Source: Chelydra serpentina
Taxonomy: Eukaryota; Chordata; Testudines; Chelydridae
Assembly: GCA_037349315.1 (NCBI GenBank)
Contig: JBAIAC010000057.1
Span: 3,038,001 to 3,102,000 of the forward strand
DNA length: 64,000 nucleotides
Reading direction: 5' to 3'
In this document: positions 42,913 to 54,900 of the stretch, one piece after another
How the letters are laid out: each line of letters opens with the position of its first letter
How positions within the stretch are numbered: the first letter of the stretch is position 1
Position numbers and translations under genes: made by a program
The notes under the pieces: generated by a model
Told to the model about the DNA's origin: nothing
The model's database searches: none
What the model saw: only the letters and a program-made list of their open reading frames with translations

Positions 42913-45900
42913 ACATGATCAGTGGTTCCCCCCCCCCCCCAATGCTAATTATAGCTATAATCATTTTGGAGTGTTATTACTACTGGCATTGTCAAGGTGC
43001 CCATCTCCATGGTATCTGGTTTAGCACAGATCTGAGGACTCCGGAAGCGCCGTTGGCTCCAAACCCATTTTCTCCAATTCAAGTCCCTTTGAATGTTTTA
43101 TCTTGGGAGAAGCAGCAGATTCCAACCCCTGGATCCAAAGCCAGCCCTCTGCTGGTACCAGGGTAGATCCAAACCTAGAGGGAACCCCCCAAAAACTTTC
43201 TGGTTCAAAGTTCTCATGTGGCCAGAATCTTGTGAGAATACTTTTGGCTCAAGGTGGTGAAAGAGAGAGAGAAAGAGAGAACGCTTTAACCAAACAGCAC
43301 CATTCACTGCTCCCCCTTCGGAGGACGACCTGGGGTGTTTAATGTCAGGGAACATATCTATGCCACCAGGGCATGCATATTATTTCCACTCAGCTCCTTG
43401 GAAGGACTGCATTTATTGCCATCTTTTGCAAAGTGTCCTTAAGCTGAGAAAGGAGTGGGATTCAGTTCCCGTTGCTGCAAAGCCACTTAGATTTGACTGC
43501 CAATTGTATCCAGTCTTTTGCTTGTGCCTAAACAAAGTAGACCAAGAGTGGGTTCTCCTAAGGTGTCCATCGGCGGCCACTAAGGGCCCCCCCTTCTTGG
43601 TTCCGACTCTTGAGACATGCAGAGCAGTTGTGACTCCCCTGCGGTCCAGGGAACTGTGGGTGCCCAGCACTTTTAAGATTCCGGCCCCTGTTCTTTAGGC
43701 TGGATACAGGAATCCAGATCTTCTCGAGAAAACAGCTGGGAGTAAAGATCACTAGAAAAGAAGCAATACAACTCTCCGTTATTCTTTTGTCATCAAGGCC
43801 GACGGAGCTGCAAAGAGTGCCTCAAGGCCCGTTGTACATCATTATTTCATAGCACAGACTCTGTATGCTGCGGTAGCTGCCTTGCTGGAGGGAATGCCTC
43901 CGTGGCTTTATGTTCCGAGTTGAAGTACCTAGACCCCTGGAACAAGAGGTTCAGCCCCCAGCAGAGTCCAAGGCTGCACTTCATACCGCCCAGGGGATAA
44001 TCATCTGAGTCCCACGCAGTGTACTATGAACGAGTGTTTCAGCTGATATCTCAGAGACCGTGGCTCTGCATGAACCTTCAAGAGAACAACACGAATTACA
44101 CCTCCAAATTTGGTGCAATCATTACCAGGCTAATTAGAAAACTCACATGGCACCTTCTGGTAGGAATGGAGAGATTAGCCTGATGTCCTTATCCAGAGCG
44201 TCCCTAGCTCCCTCCACTGGTACTAAGCTCTTGGTGGGATGATTGGCTGTGCCCTCCACCCCAGAGCTGGCTGCATCAGGATGCTGGTGCCTGATCTAGT
44301 TTGCAAAGCGCATTGGGATTCTTCGGTAAGACAGAACATAGCATTGTTGCTGTCACTATTGAGACCCCGTATTACACCGTGAAATGCTGTAACACAAAAC
44401 TACAGTGAAAGTGGCCTTGCAAACTTTGGAACCAGAGAACAGCAGCAGAATTCCCCCAAGGAACTCAGCAGGGCTCGCCCCAACCCTTCCCCTTTGGCTC
44501 GCAGAGGTTTGCACTGCAGTTATTTATTGAATGTATTTGCCTTACCTGCTTCTGGCAGGCACCCCGGGGATTCATTCATGTACATTTCAGATCTATCCTC
44601 CTGGCTGTCCTGGCTACCCAGCCCCCTCTAGGGGCAGTATGGTTTGCAATGCACATTCCAGGGTTGGAATTTGGCTGCTGAACTGTGTATGCCCCTATTG
44701 AAACATTAGTACTAATGTAACACCAGGCCAGGAGTCTCAGACAATACACAACCAGTCCCGTTCTTTCTTTGACATAGTTGTGGGGCAGCCTCAGAAGGTT
44801 CCAGATCTGGGTTTGATTTGGATCAGCACTCCAAGGTTTGGTTGCTGATCTGAACTTCCAGGGCCAAACTCTGACCTGGTGTATGAGGGCAGCCCCACTG
44901 AGTGCAAAACCAGGCTGAGCAGGTCATAAAATCAGCGTTCTAGACATCCTCAACCCTGGATAGAAATGCAAGGAAAGCAGCCTCTCTCAGTGATTTGCCT
45001 GGTCTAGGCTAGAACCTGGACGTGCAAAAGGAGCTATGGACCTGGAGACAGAGTGGTTCAGACTATAAAGCTGGGTGAAGGCCGAGGATGGGAGTGGGAG
45101 CAACATTATTTTTTTTATCTACAGGTGGATTCAAACCAAACGCCAGCTCTAAACATCCCCCAACTGTGGCCACGTTGAAAACCTGGATCTGTATTTTCCT
45201 TCTTAGGCTAATCTCTAAATTTCTCCAATCTGCCCTAATTACACTTCCAGATGGAAGGAGCAGGGAGGGAGTGAGCAGCTTCCAGTTCTTACCCGTGATC
45301 CAAAGTCACATTTTTGCATTAGAGCAGATTTTATATGGCGAAAGAGGGAGAAGAAAAACCCACCGAGGGCTCCGATCATTTTCTTTTGCCTTTAAAAAGT
45401 CTTGTTACATAACCCAGTTCCAGTCCTAGGTTGGAAGTGACGATATCCATATTCTTAATGGATGCTGGCTGAACGAACAATGGGATCAGGGAAGAGCGGT
45501 GATGCCGCCTTTGAGATAGAGAGCACTGGGGCACTTTCTGGGTCGTGCCAAAGCCCAAACAGAGTGGTTCTGATATCTGGATGGGTCCTTTCATCTCAGC
45601 AGCTGCAGGAGGGGGTTTTTCTCAAGCCATCCAAAAACTTTCCAACCCTCTACTCAGGCGGAGCGGGGAGATCCAATCTGATTTTCTGTCTCCTTTGTTT
45701 TCTCCGGGGCAATGAGAAGAGGGAAATGCAAGAGAAGAACAAACAAACAAAATAAACAAACCCCACTGAAGCCAGCATATAATATGGAGATGCACAGAGA
45801 AAGAGAAAGTTTTTTAAAATGCATGGAAAAGAGGAGTACAAAGACGAATTAAGAGAAGCCAGTAGCACTGGGCTGAGTCTGTTTGGTGTTGATACTGTGT

Positions 45901-47999
45901 AGAATTAAATCACACTGGTCTTACTTGTGGCCAGAGGGTAAGAAAAGGGCTCCCAGTGGAGAGAACCCAGACTGGTGCTAGCGATTCTGAGCTTGGATTG
46001 ATAACCTAACTCAAGGAGGGGGCTGGGGGAGGCTCTGCCTGATTCCGCTCTAGGCCGAAAAGCCTGCATTTATCCCAGTGATAGCAGCCAAGCCAGAGCT
46101 GCAGGCCTTGGGGGGGAAAAAGGCTTAAAAAAACATCTTTCATTCATCAGGCAGCTGAGACTGAGAGGGAGGGGCGGGGGAGACCAAAATAAATGGAGAG
46201 CGAATTGAGAGTTGGTGAAAATGTGCAGCAGGGTCCGCTTCCTCCAGAGCTAGTGTCACCCACTAATTATTCCCCCCCAAACGCCCCCTCTCCATATACT
46301 GCTGTTACCAAAAACCTCCCTCAGGCAAGAATCCAAGAGTCCCAGAAAAAACCAGCAGAGGGATGCACTCTCTGCTGCTATTCACAGAAGCTATGGACCA
46401 GAAGGTGCCTTAAAAACCAAGGAAGAATTCCAGCCCCGCAACAAACCCATGAGTATCACCTGGTAACTGCCCGAGAGGAGATGGAGACAGAATACTCGTA
46501 ACAGTGATGATGACGACATTTGATCTAATATTTTACAAACCCTCCCCCCTCTACACACCCTGTAGCTCTCAGACAGCTAATGCACAATCCATCGGGTGTA
46601 TGGCTTTGCGAGGAGCAGCCTCCCATTCAATCTGACCTTGCTGTGGAATCCCCTGTCCTCTTTGACAGCAGCCCCTCAAAATCAAGCACTGCTTATAATA
46701 CCCCGCTTGCCACAAGGAGCCGGTTGGGTCAGCAACATGGACTCCTCCAGGTCAGAGCTCTGCTTGACGAGATATGCAGAATGATTGGATTAGGGACCAG
46801 CCATGTGAAGAGGGTAAAATTCTGGGCCCCATTTCACTACTTTGAATTTTAATTGCAGCCCAAGGTGGGGCCTTTGTCTCTGATCTCCGCCCACACAGCG
46901 AGCAGGGGAAGTAGCTCCATGCAGCTCAATGGAACAGCACAGATATAAAACCAGGCCCCCAAACACATCTTGGGTCCAGTTCCAAAATGATGCCTTCAGG
47001 CCGGCTAAGAATTGCTTTTCTGCTGCAGCCAGGCTTACATAATCTGAGACAGCTGGTAAAACCTGTTCTGGGAGGAACAAATCATTGGTAACCGCATGCT
47101 CCAGCCTGGCTATCAGTTCCATCTCACATCTGCCACAGCCACAGAACTCAGATCTTCCTGTTCTGAAAGATGGAACCTCTGCCAGCACTGTACGGGAATC
47201 TCCTTTCATTCTTTGCAGTACAGGGGCTATACTCTTCATGTCAAGGAGGGTGGAGAGGCAGCTTCTGTAATTACTCCTGGTGTGGGTCATCACAGGGACT
47301 GAACCTGGGACCTTCAGCACAGTCCTTTCCCACTTGATCTATTGGGTAAATCCCCTTGTTGCTAGAAATAGCAGGCTCTTATCTTCTTACACAGAGCTGC
47401 CACTAGAGGGGGACACAGCCCACTTAGGTGACTCCTGTGAAAAGCCATCGAGAGCTGATATGCCTGCCAGGAGTGCAAAAGAATCTGCTCTCAGTTCAGC
47501 TAAGGAAAAGAAAATGTTGCAAGGACAGATGGCTCTGGGAGTTTTCTTCCTCCTGCACAGGGTAAATTCTTGTGTGTGTGAATGTCTGTCGCTGGAATGA
47601 GTGTGGCTGGACAGCAAACAAGAATCTCGCAGAAAAGGGAAGGGGGGGGCGGAAGAGGCTCATTAGTCAATTCTCGTCAAGCAAGTAACGCAATGTGACA
47701 GCAAAAGGCTGCTGAGCACTGCCCAAGATGGGCTGTGCAATGCTCCCTCACAGAAAGAAACCTGTCACGCGGAGAAAATCCTACCTGACAGCAAAATGGA
47801 GGCAGGCGGGGAGAGGGAAAAAAATCAATCTTCAGGGAAGTTTATGGGTCTGTAGCCCTCCTGCACTTGAGAAAATCGGGAATGGGGAGGGGAAAGAAGA
47901 ATGTCCTACAGACAGCACTTTTGCCTACATCCTGAAGGAGGCAATGTTGTGTCAGTGGTTGGAGGAGGAGACTGTCAAAAAGGTGACCCGTTTGCAGCT
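42913..47999. other. Long non-coding stretch, mostly unique
   Basis: A 14-C run lies at about 42928-42941. A weak palindromic-family fragment (aactctgacctggtgtatgagg) is at 44865. Many short frames are open, the longest 176 codons on minus at 46790-47320; none resembles a known protein. No promoter or splice-bounded exon stands out. Confidence 0.4.
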
Positions 48000-48320
48000 C
48001 TGGAAGGGAATGTGGTCTAGTGGTTAGAGTAGGGGACTGCCTGCCTGGATTGTAGTTCTAGGTCTGGAGTACTGGGAGTCCATACTCCTGAGTCCCTAGA
48101 TTTATAATTTTTAAGGCCAGAAAAGACCATTATGATCATCTAGTCTGACTCGTGCTTAGCACAGGCCAGAGAACCTCACCCCATAATTTCTGCACCAAGC
48201 CTGTGACTTCTGTCTGAAAGAGATCCACTGTCCTTAGATTTGCAAATGAGACCAAAGTCACTTAACTTTGCTGTGTCTCACCTTTCCCGGGTTTAAACTG
48301 GGGATCACCATTACAGCTGG
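48000..48320 (+). repeat. MIR-like element split by a CR1 fragment
   Basis: The head (tgtggtctagtggttagagtaggggactg) lies before 48108. The core (gtcacttaactttgctgtgtctcacc..aactggggatcacca) lies after 48222. Confidence 0.6.
48108..48222 (-). mobile_element. CR1 3' UTR fragment nested in a MIR-like element
   Basis: aaggccagaaaagaccattatgatcatctagtctgac..acaggccagagaacctcacccc is a minus-strand CR1 3' UTR. Confidence 0.75.
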
Positions 48321-48989
48321 TTGCATATCAAGAGACACGGTCTGCAAATACTTTCATTGGTGAAGACACCCAATTCGCTTTGTGGGGTCACCGATATCCA
48401 GGGCCAGTCTGGAACCTGCTGCGGATTCAGTAAAATGTTCACAGAGCCCAAAAGTGGAGCGAATTTTAGTACAAACAGCGATTTGCACCTGAGAGCAGCA
48501 TTCACGAGAGTTAGTCTTCAGTTTATTCTTGAGCCATCAGATCAGAACACACATGACTTAGGCAGCCGATCACACCGCGGGAATAATGAGCAGTCAAAGC
48601 AAAACTCCTGATAGCCTGGAAATCCTTGGTCCAAACTCTTTAGCCCATGGTTACGGCTAACAAACCCGTTCCAAGAAAAGAGCGTTGTTTTGTGAGTCAT
48701 TCGCACAGTAACAGTGTTCCATGGGGCTGCTGGGGTTGCGGGAGAGAGAATGGATGGAGGATGTAAAAGCTGTGTAAGCACCTAAGGTGAAAAGAGGGTT
48801 AGAAAAAGGGCAGATGGTTTCCCTGATTCTCCCGCACACCGTTCAAGCTTCTTCTCCTGATAACTTTCCCGGCGACTTTGCCACCACCAGCCTTCATCTC
48901 TTGCCCGTGCCAGCTCCTACACTCACCTGAGCTTCTTTTCTGATCTCACCCAGATGCTTCTTTGTGCTGCATTCCACGCCTCCCCGTAC
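48321..48989. other. Non-coding unique stretch
   Basis: No exon or repeat recognised. Confidence 0.45.
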
Positions 48990-48997
48990 GCTTGGGG

Positions 48998-49104
48998 CAG
49001 GGTGACCAGACGTCCCGATATCAGGGGCTGCGTCTTATATAGGCAACTATGCCACCACTCAAAAAAGTGTCCCGATTTTTCACCGTTGCTATCTGGTCAC
49101 CCTA
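48998..49104 (+). mobile_element. Non-autonomous hAT-type MITE, copy 4
   Basis: Ends cagggtgaccaga and tctggtcacccta, flanked by gcttgggg (48990-48997) and gcttggag (49105-49112), an 8-bp duplication with one change. Confidence 0.85.
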
Positions 49105-49514
49105 GCTTGGAGCCTCCACATTCTTATGCACCATGCTACCTTCACCCCAGATCCCACTAGCTCCATGGACCCTTTTCTCACCACATTGCACGCCAGCTGG
49201 GTTCCTTCCCACTCTTTCCCCTTTGAGGTAGGGATCGGGGTTTCCCTTTAGCATTTTGTCCCTTTCGAGATGCTGTATAAATGCATCCCTAGCCGGCCAG
49301 AAACTTCAGAGCGCTCACAATAAGCACACCATGGCCTCTAGGAACTACCTGGCAAGACTCAGATCCTCCTACTCCAGAAGCCCAGGCCCTGAGCTAAAAG
49401 AGAATCACCACTAACTGTCAGCAATATAGGGCTTATTACACACAGCAGAGTGACCAACTAAACAGCCAAGAGACACAGGATTTTGTGTCACATACATTTC
49501 CTATCAATCTTGTT

Positions 49515-49700
49515 TGTCTGTGCATAATAATGCATAGCTCTTATATAGAACTCACCATCTGTAGGCGTGAAAGCACTTTACAAAGGGCAGTTCAATTAAC
49601 TCCATTTGATAGATAGGGAAACTGAGGCACGGTGTGGGGCAGTGACTTGACTAGAGCCCAGGGTTTGCTGACTCCCTAGCCACTGGCCCACATTTGCCTT
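49515..49700 (-). repeat. MIR-like element
   Basis: gctcttatatagaactcaccatctgtaggcgtgaaagcactttacaaagg, gggaaactgaggcacg and agtgacttgactagagcccag lie in minus-strand order. Confidence 0.85.
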
Positions 49701-50334
49701 CTCAGATGATAAGATTGTGATGTGTGTCTTCTTATATGTCTGCAAAGTGCCATGCATGCCCCGGCACTGCAGGAATAATACAATATCAGCACTAGCAACA
49801 CAGCACTTGTGTCATCCTGACTGTTCCCCTTGTTGCCACAGCAGCATTTTACTCCTGTGTGTCTGTGCTGGAGACACCTTTAAGTATTTTCCTGCTCTCA
49901 CCTCCTGCCCCCTCGGCCACCTGAGCCAGCCAGCAGAAGGCCACCTGTGCACATGAGCCTGGGAGGATACATGCTGATTGACTGGAATTCCCTCATGCAC
50001 ATTAAGCATCAAAGTAAGGAAATGAGCCATCCAGGCAGAGGGCCCTAACTATGCGCTCGCATTCCCTCTGCCCCACCGTGGTCAGAGAGTGAGAAATAAA
50101 GTGTCAGAGGTCCCTGGAACTGTTGTTCCTAAGCCAGCTCCCTCTGTGCCGAGTTCCAGAGACTCTGCATTTAATCTCTGCTGGCCAGTCCGCAGTACAA
50201 ATATCAGCCCTACATTCGTAATGCTTGCAGGTTGCCCTAATGGAGAAAGGTGACTCCATTCTTTCCCTCTGCTGGTTTGGCTGGATGAGAAGTGTCCTGT
50301 GTTTGTGGTGTTACCCCAGGTGCCCTGGCCAAAT
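49701..50334. other. Non-coding unique stretch
   Basis: No exon or repeat recognised. Confidence 0.45.
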
Positions 50335-50342
50335 TCTCACTG

Positions 50343-50603
50343 TAGGGTGACCAGATGTCCCAGATGAACCCACTTGGGTTCTTAACCCACGAAAGCTTAT
50401 GCTGAAATAAATTTGTTAGTCTCTAAGGTGCCACAGGTATTTTTCTTGTTTTCTTTTTGCTGACACAGACTAACACGGCTACTACACTGAAACCTGTCAA
50501 TTTTATAAGGACAGTCCTGATTTTTGGGTCTTTTTCTTCTACAGGCTCCTATTACCCCCCACCCCCTGTCCCAATTTTTCACACTAGCTGTCTGGTCACC
50601 CTA
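50343..50603 (+). mobile_element. Non-autonomous hAT-type MITE, copy 5, split by a Penelope-like fragment
   Basis: Starts tagggtgaccagatgtccc, is interrupted at about 50361, resumes aattttataaggacagtcc at about 50498, and ends ctgtctggtcacccta at 50603. The flanking 8-mers tctcactg and ctccgatg are too diverged to confirm a duplication. Confidence 0.8.
50362..50497 (+). mobile_element. Penelope-like element end with hammerhead-like hairpin, nested in the MITE
   Basis: gatga..tgggttcttaaccca..cgaaagcttatgc is followed by ttgttagtctctaaggtgccacagg and acacagactaacacggctactac. The GATGA-hairpin-GAAA order resembles the core of a type I hammerhead ribozyme, which some Penelope-like elements carry. 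The CUGA start of the core is missing, so this copy is probably inactive. Confidence 0.55.
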
Positions 50604-50854
50604 CTCCGATGATTCTATCCAGTCTGTCTGCAGTTTCATGGTATTCGTCCCGTCCTGTCTTAAACCCACGGGCAGCGTTAAACGGCTGCTAGTCCACCAA
50701 AGAGGCCACTGCATTTCAGCGGGGGGAGAAGTGTCCCTCATACCTGCCTGACAGGCTGCAAGGCTTACGTGCTCTCAAACCATGGGATGCCAAGTGCTGC
50801 TGGAACAGACGGGTTAGGACGCTGGCCTGCCGGAACCGCTGCTTCTGGTAATCA

Positions 50855-51172
50855 GCCGAGCACGAGCTCCCAGCGCGACGCTGGGACCCAAAGGCCTAGT
50901 GTGATTCTGGGATCCTTAGACTGGAAAATCTCGAGGAGCAGCAGAGAGGTTATTTTCTCTCTCTCCGGCACAGGTGCAACTGTGAATAGACTCCTGTGTC
51001 CTGTCCTGGTGCCCACAATTCAAGAAGGATGTTGATAAATTGGAGAAGGTTCAGAGGAGAGTCCTAAGAACGATTAAAGGATTGGAAAACTCGCCTTCAT
51101 TTGGGGCAGGTCTCTGGCCTGTGTCACACGGGAGGTCAGACTAGATAATCACAATGGTCCCTACTGACCAGC
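50855..51172 (+). mobile_element. CR1 LINE 3' end, internally deleted
   Basis: gagctcccagcgcgacgctg..aattcaagaaggatgttgataaattggagaaggttcagagg..ggtcagactagataatcacaatggtcc parallels the 3' half of the copy at 13.8-14.7 kb, with the 3' UTR joined directly. Confidence 0.8.
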
Positions 51173-51189
51173 GTTGTCTCATCATTTCC

Positions 51190-51350
51190 TCATCTCTGTC
51201 TACCTGTTGCCTCTTGTTTTATATGCAGATTATGAACTCTCTGGGGCAGGGACTGTCTCTTTGTTCGGGGTTGTACCGCACCTAATACCCAGGGGTTCTG
51301 GTCCCTGGCTAAGGCTCCTAGGAGCGACCCCAGTACAAATAATAAACAGC
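51190..51350 (+). repeat. MIR-like tail fragment
   Basis: ctctctggggcagggactgtctctttgttcggggttgtaccgcacctaata..ggctcctaggagcgacc..aataataaaca is the plus-strand tail. Confidence 0.7.
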
Positions 51351-51640
51351 AACAACAAGATCGTTTTGGGTGGGGCATCGCTGTCCAAAGAGAAACAACT
51401 GCAAGGGAAAGAGAAGCGTCTCTACTGCCAGCTATGCAACTAGGACACAGCCTGCTCGGGGCAGAATGCAGCTCCCTCCCAACTCCCTGGTGCATGAATA
51501 GGAACAAGAACAAACCAAAAGGAAAGTGCCCTGGGCTAGGGGCTCAAACACTCAGGATTCGAAAGGCCAGGGTGAGTGTGCACACAACCACCCGTGAATG
51601 TGGGGGTTTGGCAGGCCCCAGGACTAGGCTAACATGGGGT
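51351..51640. other. Non-coding unique stretch
   Basis: Nothing recognised. Confidence 0.45.
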
Positions 51641-51645
51641 ACTGT

Positions 51646-51824
51646 GGAGGGATAGCTCAGTGGTTGGAGCATTGGCCTGCTAAACCCAGGGTTGTGAGTT
51701 CAATCCTTGAGGGGGCCATTTAGGGATCTGGGACAAAAATTGGGGATTGGTCCTGCTTTGAGCAGGGGGTTGGACTAGATGACCTCCTAAGGTCCCTTCC
51801 AACCCTGAGATTCTATGATTCTAT
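51646..51824 (+). mobile_element. tRNA-derived SINE (turtle Cry type) with CR1-like tail
   Basis: ggagggatagctcagtggttggagcattggcctgctaaa holds the A box (tagctcagtgg). The B box is gagttcaatcc at 51696-51706. A spacer follows, then a CR1-like tail gggttggactagatgacctcc and a terminal attctatg repeat. About 179 bp and nearly intact, so it is one of the younger insertions here. Confidence 0.92.
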
Positions 51825-51827
51825 TGC

Positions 51828-51960
51828 AAGTCAGGATTGAGGTGCATTGGCAGAGCCCTGTGTGTGCGGACTCAGGACTGAAAAAGCAAAGGAAAGGGCT
51901 CTGGGTCAGTCCTGAGTGCATTGACAGAGCTGTTTGAAGGACTAGTACTACATAGCTTCT
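51828..51960 (+). repeat. Degenerate units of the ~70-bp minisatellite family
   Basis: caggattgaggtgcattggcagagccctgtg and tcagtcctgagtgcattgacagagctg fall about 72 bp apart and match the family. Confidence 0.55.
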
Positions 51961-54900
51961 GAGCAGGCCAGAAGAGACTAGCGGGAACTTGGGCCAGCAA
52001 AATATTAGGGGCTGCAAAATGCTCAGAGGCTCTGACTGAGAGTGCCTATGGGGACCGCATTTTCCACGTTGCTTAGGGCAGCAAGAAAAGCTGAGCCGGC
52101 CCTTCCTGAATTATGCACCCCGGCTCTGATCGGCCCTTAAGTGCCCAGTTCATGCACAAATCAAAACCTTGGCATTTCTGATACTCTAGGGCTTTAAATC
52201 AGAACCTGGAGTTTAACCTTTTCTCTTTCCTTTTATTGTAGCTGTTTAAATCCTGTGGCTTCTGGAGTCAGATAACTGGAGAAGCCTCTGTTACTCTCCT
52301 GAGAGCATTTACTACTGGAGATAGGCCAGAAATGTAATACATTGATCCAATCTTTGAACACCTTCTCCAGATTGGCAGTGCCTAGATTGGGGCTTCCATT
52401 TGATCCCCTCTCTTTCTTCAGGATAAAGGAACCTTTCCAAGCAGTGTTTCCTTTAGAAAGGCTGGAGTTGTAGGGTAGGAGCCCCAAATAGGCATTTCAT
52501 TTTCATTCAGCAGCACAGCGACTAGCCATGGGCATTAATAAAATATCACCTGATTATTAAAAGGCAGATGTATGGAGGTTGGCTAAGCACAGCACAATGG
52601 GTAGATTTCCACCCCGAGACTCCAGGAATCAGGGCCCATAATCGAGTGGAATGGATCGGCCATGCAATAACTGTCAAATTACATTTAAACAGATGGTTAT
52701 GCACCCTAATAAAAATCGCTAATACGGCTGCACCCACATCAGGCACTTTCTAGGCACAAACCAAACACCTCCTGGGCCTTAAATCTGCTCTCTCCACGCT
52801 TCCACACTCCCCCAGTGCGTTCAGTTAAGAACACATCTTGACGATACAGACTACACAGCAAACTGCCCCTCCCTGTCCCCTTGCCCAGCCTCCAGCTCCG
52901 TTCGCAAAAGGCAGTATGACATGCCTACGAGAGGATTTCAAAACCACGGCCAGCCATGGGTTCTGGGCTCTGGTTTGCTGCTGCGCACCACTGGAGCCCA
53001 CAGGCATATGATGCGCTAACTTTTTTCTCCACCTGCTTCCCCCCCCCTTCCGAAAAAAATCAAACCCCACTGGCAGGTCTGTCCCATAGTCACTTCATTT
53101 ATCACCAGTCACTTTGGGAGCGATTAATCAACAGGGTAATTTCTGAGGAAGGTTTGCCCTAGAGGCTGCCTTTAATCTGGGAGAAGCTCCCAACGAATTC
53201 TACCTTTATTCCATGGAACTTGCTCCAACACGCTCCTTCATTGGAGCTGAGCAACGGCCTTGGAAGCTCAGGCAAACAGGCCCGTAGGCCGTCAGGGCCC
53301 CATGCCCCTCACCCACCCAGCAATTAAACAAAAATGTGCAGATGCCCTTAAGCCTGAGTACAACCCTTCTGCCCAACATGGGCTGTGTTTCAAGTGTGGC
53401 AGGTTTTGAGTGAGCTCAGCAGCAGGGTTTGGGGACAGTCCCTGGCTGAGTTCTGTAGTGAGCTGGGGGCTGAGTTTTCGGAGATCCTGGACCCACTCGT
53501 GGGTTTGGGTAGACACCGTGCCAGTCTTGGACATCTGGGCTGAATTTTACAGGCAAGTGTTGGGTAACGTTCTAACTGAATTGTGGAGTGCGTGAAACCC
53601 ATTTAAACCCAAACCAGAATGAAAGCTGGCACAAACCCTGGTGAACCAAAATGGCTGCCTTTCCTACAGCTCTAAGTAGGTGACCAGATGGCCACCATCT
53701 TGGTCATGCTCACTGATTGAACTGGGGCCTCCACAGCTAAATGCATCAGCCTCTGCAGCTTAAACGCAAGGGCCAGGTCCCATAGCTGGGGGCTGTAAAA
53801 GACTCGTGTCCTCTGGATCAGACACAGAGTGGGACACATCATGCATACTGACTACATGCGTGGACAGACACACGCACACTCATGGACACACATGCAATGG
53901 CTTGTTCTCCAAGCCACCAGTATGTCACAAAAAAGTTGACTCCCAGTTCCAAAGAATGTCCACAGAGCCCCCCAGATCTCTCAGGGCCTGGAAACATTTC
54001 CCCTTTCCTACTTGAAAGACTCTGATAAAACAACATGGCTTTATTTTTCCTAGCGTCTTTTTTATCCAAGCCTCATCCCCCGAATGCCTTGCAGTTAGAT
54101 AATATAGGGAGAGCTAAGTAATGAATGCAGCTGTGAAAACGGATTTTACATCATAGTGATTGGGACAAATTATGACCACATACGACCCTTATTGTCCCAC
54201 TCCCCTGCCACAGCCTCACTGCCCATACCCTGATCCCACCCTCTATCTTGGGGTGGCAGCAGATTTCAAAGTTAAAATGAATGGGACAGTTCACACCTCT
54301 CCGAGCTATTGTTTCAGGCTCTCTGCAGAGGCAGGCAGGCATTGGTTACACGTGGTGGGGGGTGTCACATTTTTACGGTTTTCTTTGCTTCCACAAACCA
54401 AAGAAAATGTACAGGTTTTTTTAATTAAAGAAAATTGGAGATTGACATCATCACATGACTTCAGCTGGGGCCATAGGCCTGGGCTGATAGTACCTATGCC
54501 TTAATATTGCCCAGATGGTGGGCAGATTGTGCTAAGGGACAAAGGGGAGGCTGGTGTGAGGTAGATGAGGCCAAGGTATCAGGAAAAGGAACAGATAGAG
54601 GGTCTGGAGCTAGGCCTTGGAGGGGTTTTAAAAACAAGAAGGGAAGTTTTGAACTGAACCCAAAAATGAAGATGGCAGTGAGGTCCACTCCAGCCCTGTA
54701 AGCCCACGGCCGGCATTATGGAGAGAGCAGGGTCTGCGGCTCTCAGCTGGCGTTTGGTGGTCCCCATGCGTTCCAGTGGCTAATGCATGTGAAAAGCAGA
54801 TTTATTTTTGCCCACGTTTCATATTCTTCACGCTCGGCAGCGTGAGACAAAGGATCAGCTCTTCAATGGAGTCCTTAGAATAAACCTTAAACCTCATCAA

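Noticed and set aside
46790..47320. 176-codon minus-strand frame
   Set aside because: No family resemblance; a chance frame in moderately GC-rich DNA is more likely.
51646..51824. Functional tRNA gene
   Set aside because: A and B boxes are present, but the body cannot form a cloverleaf and a CR1-like tail follows; it is a SINE.
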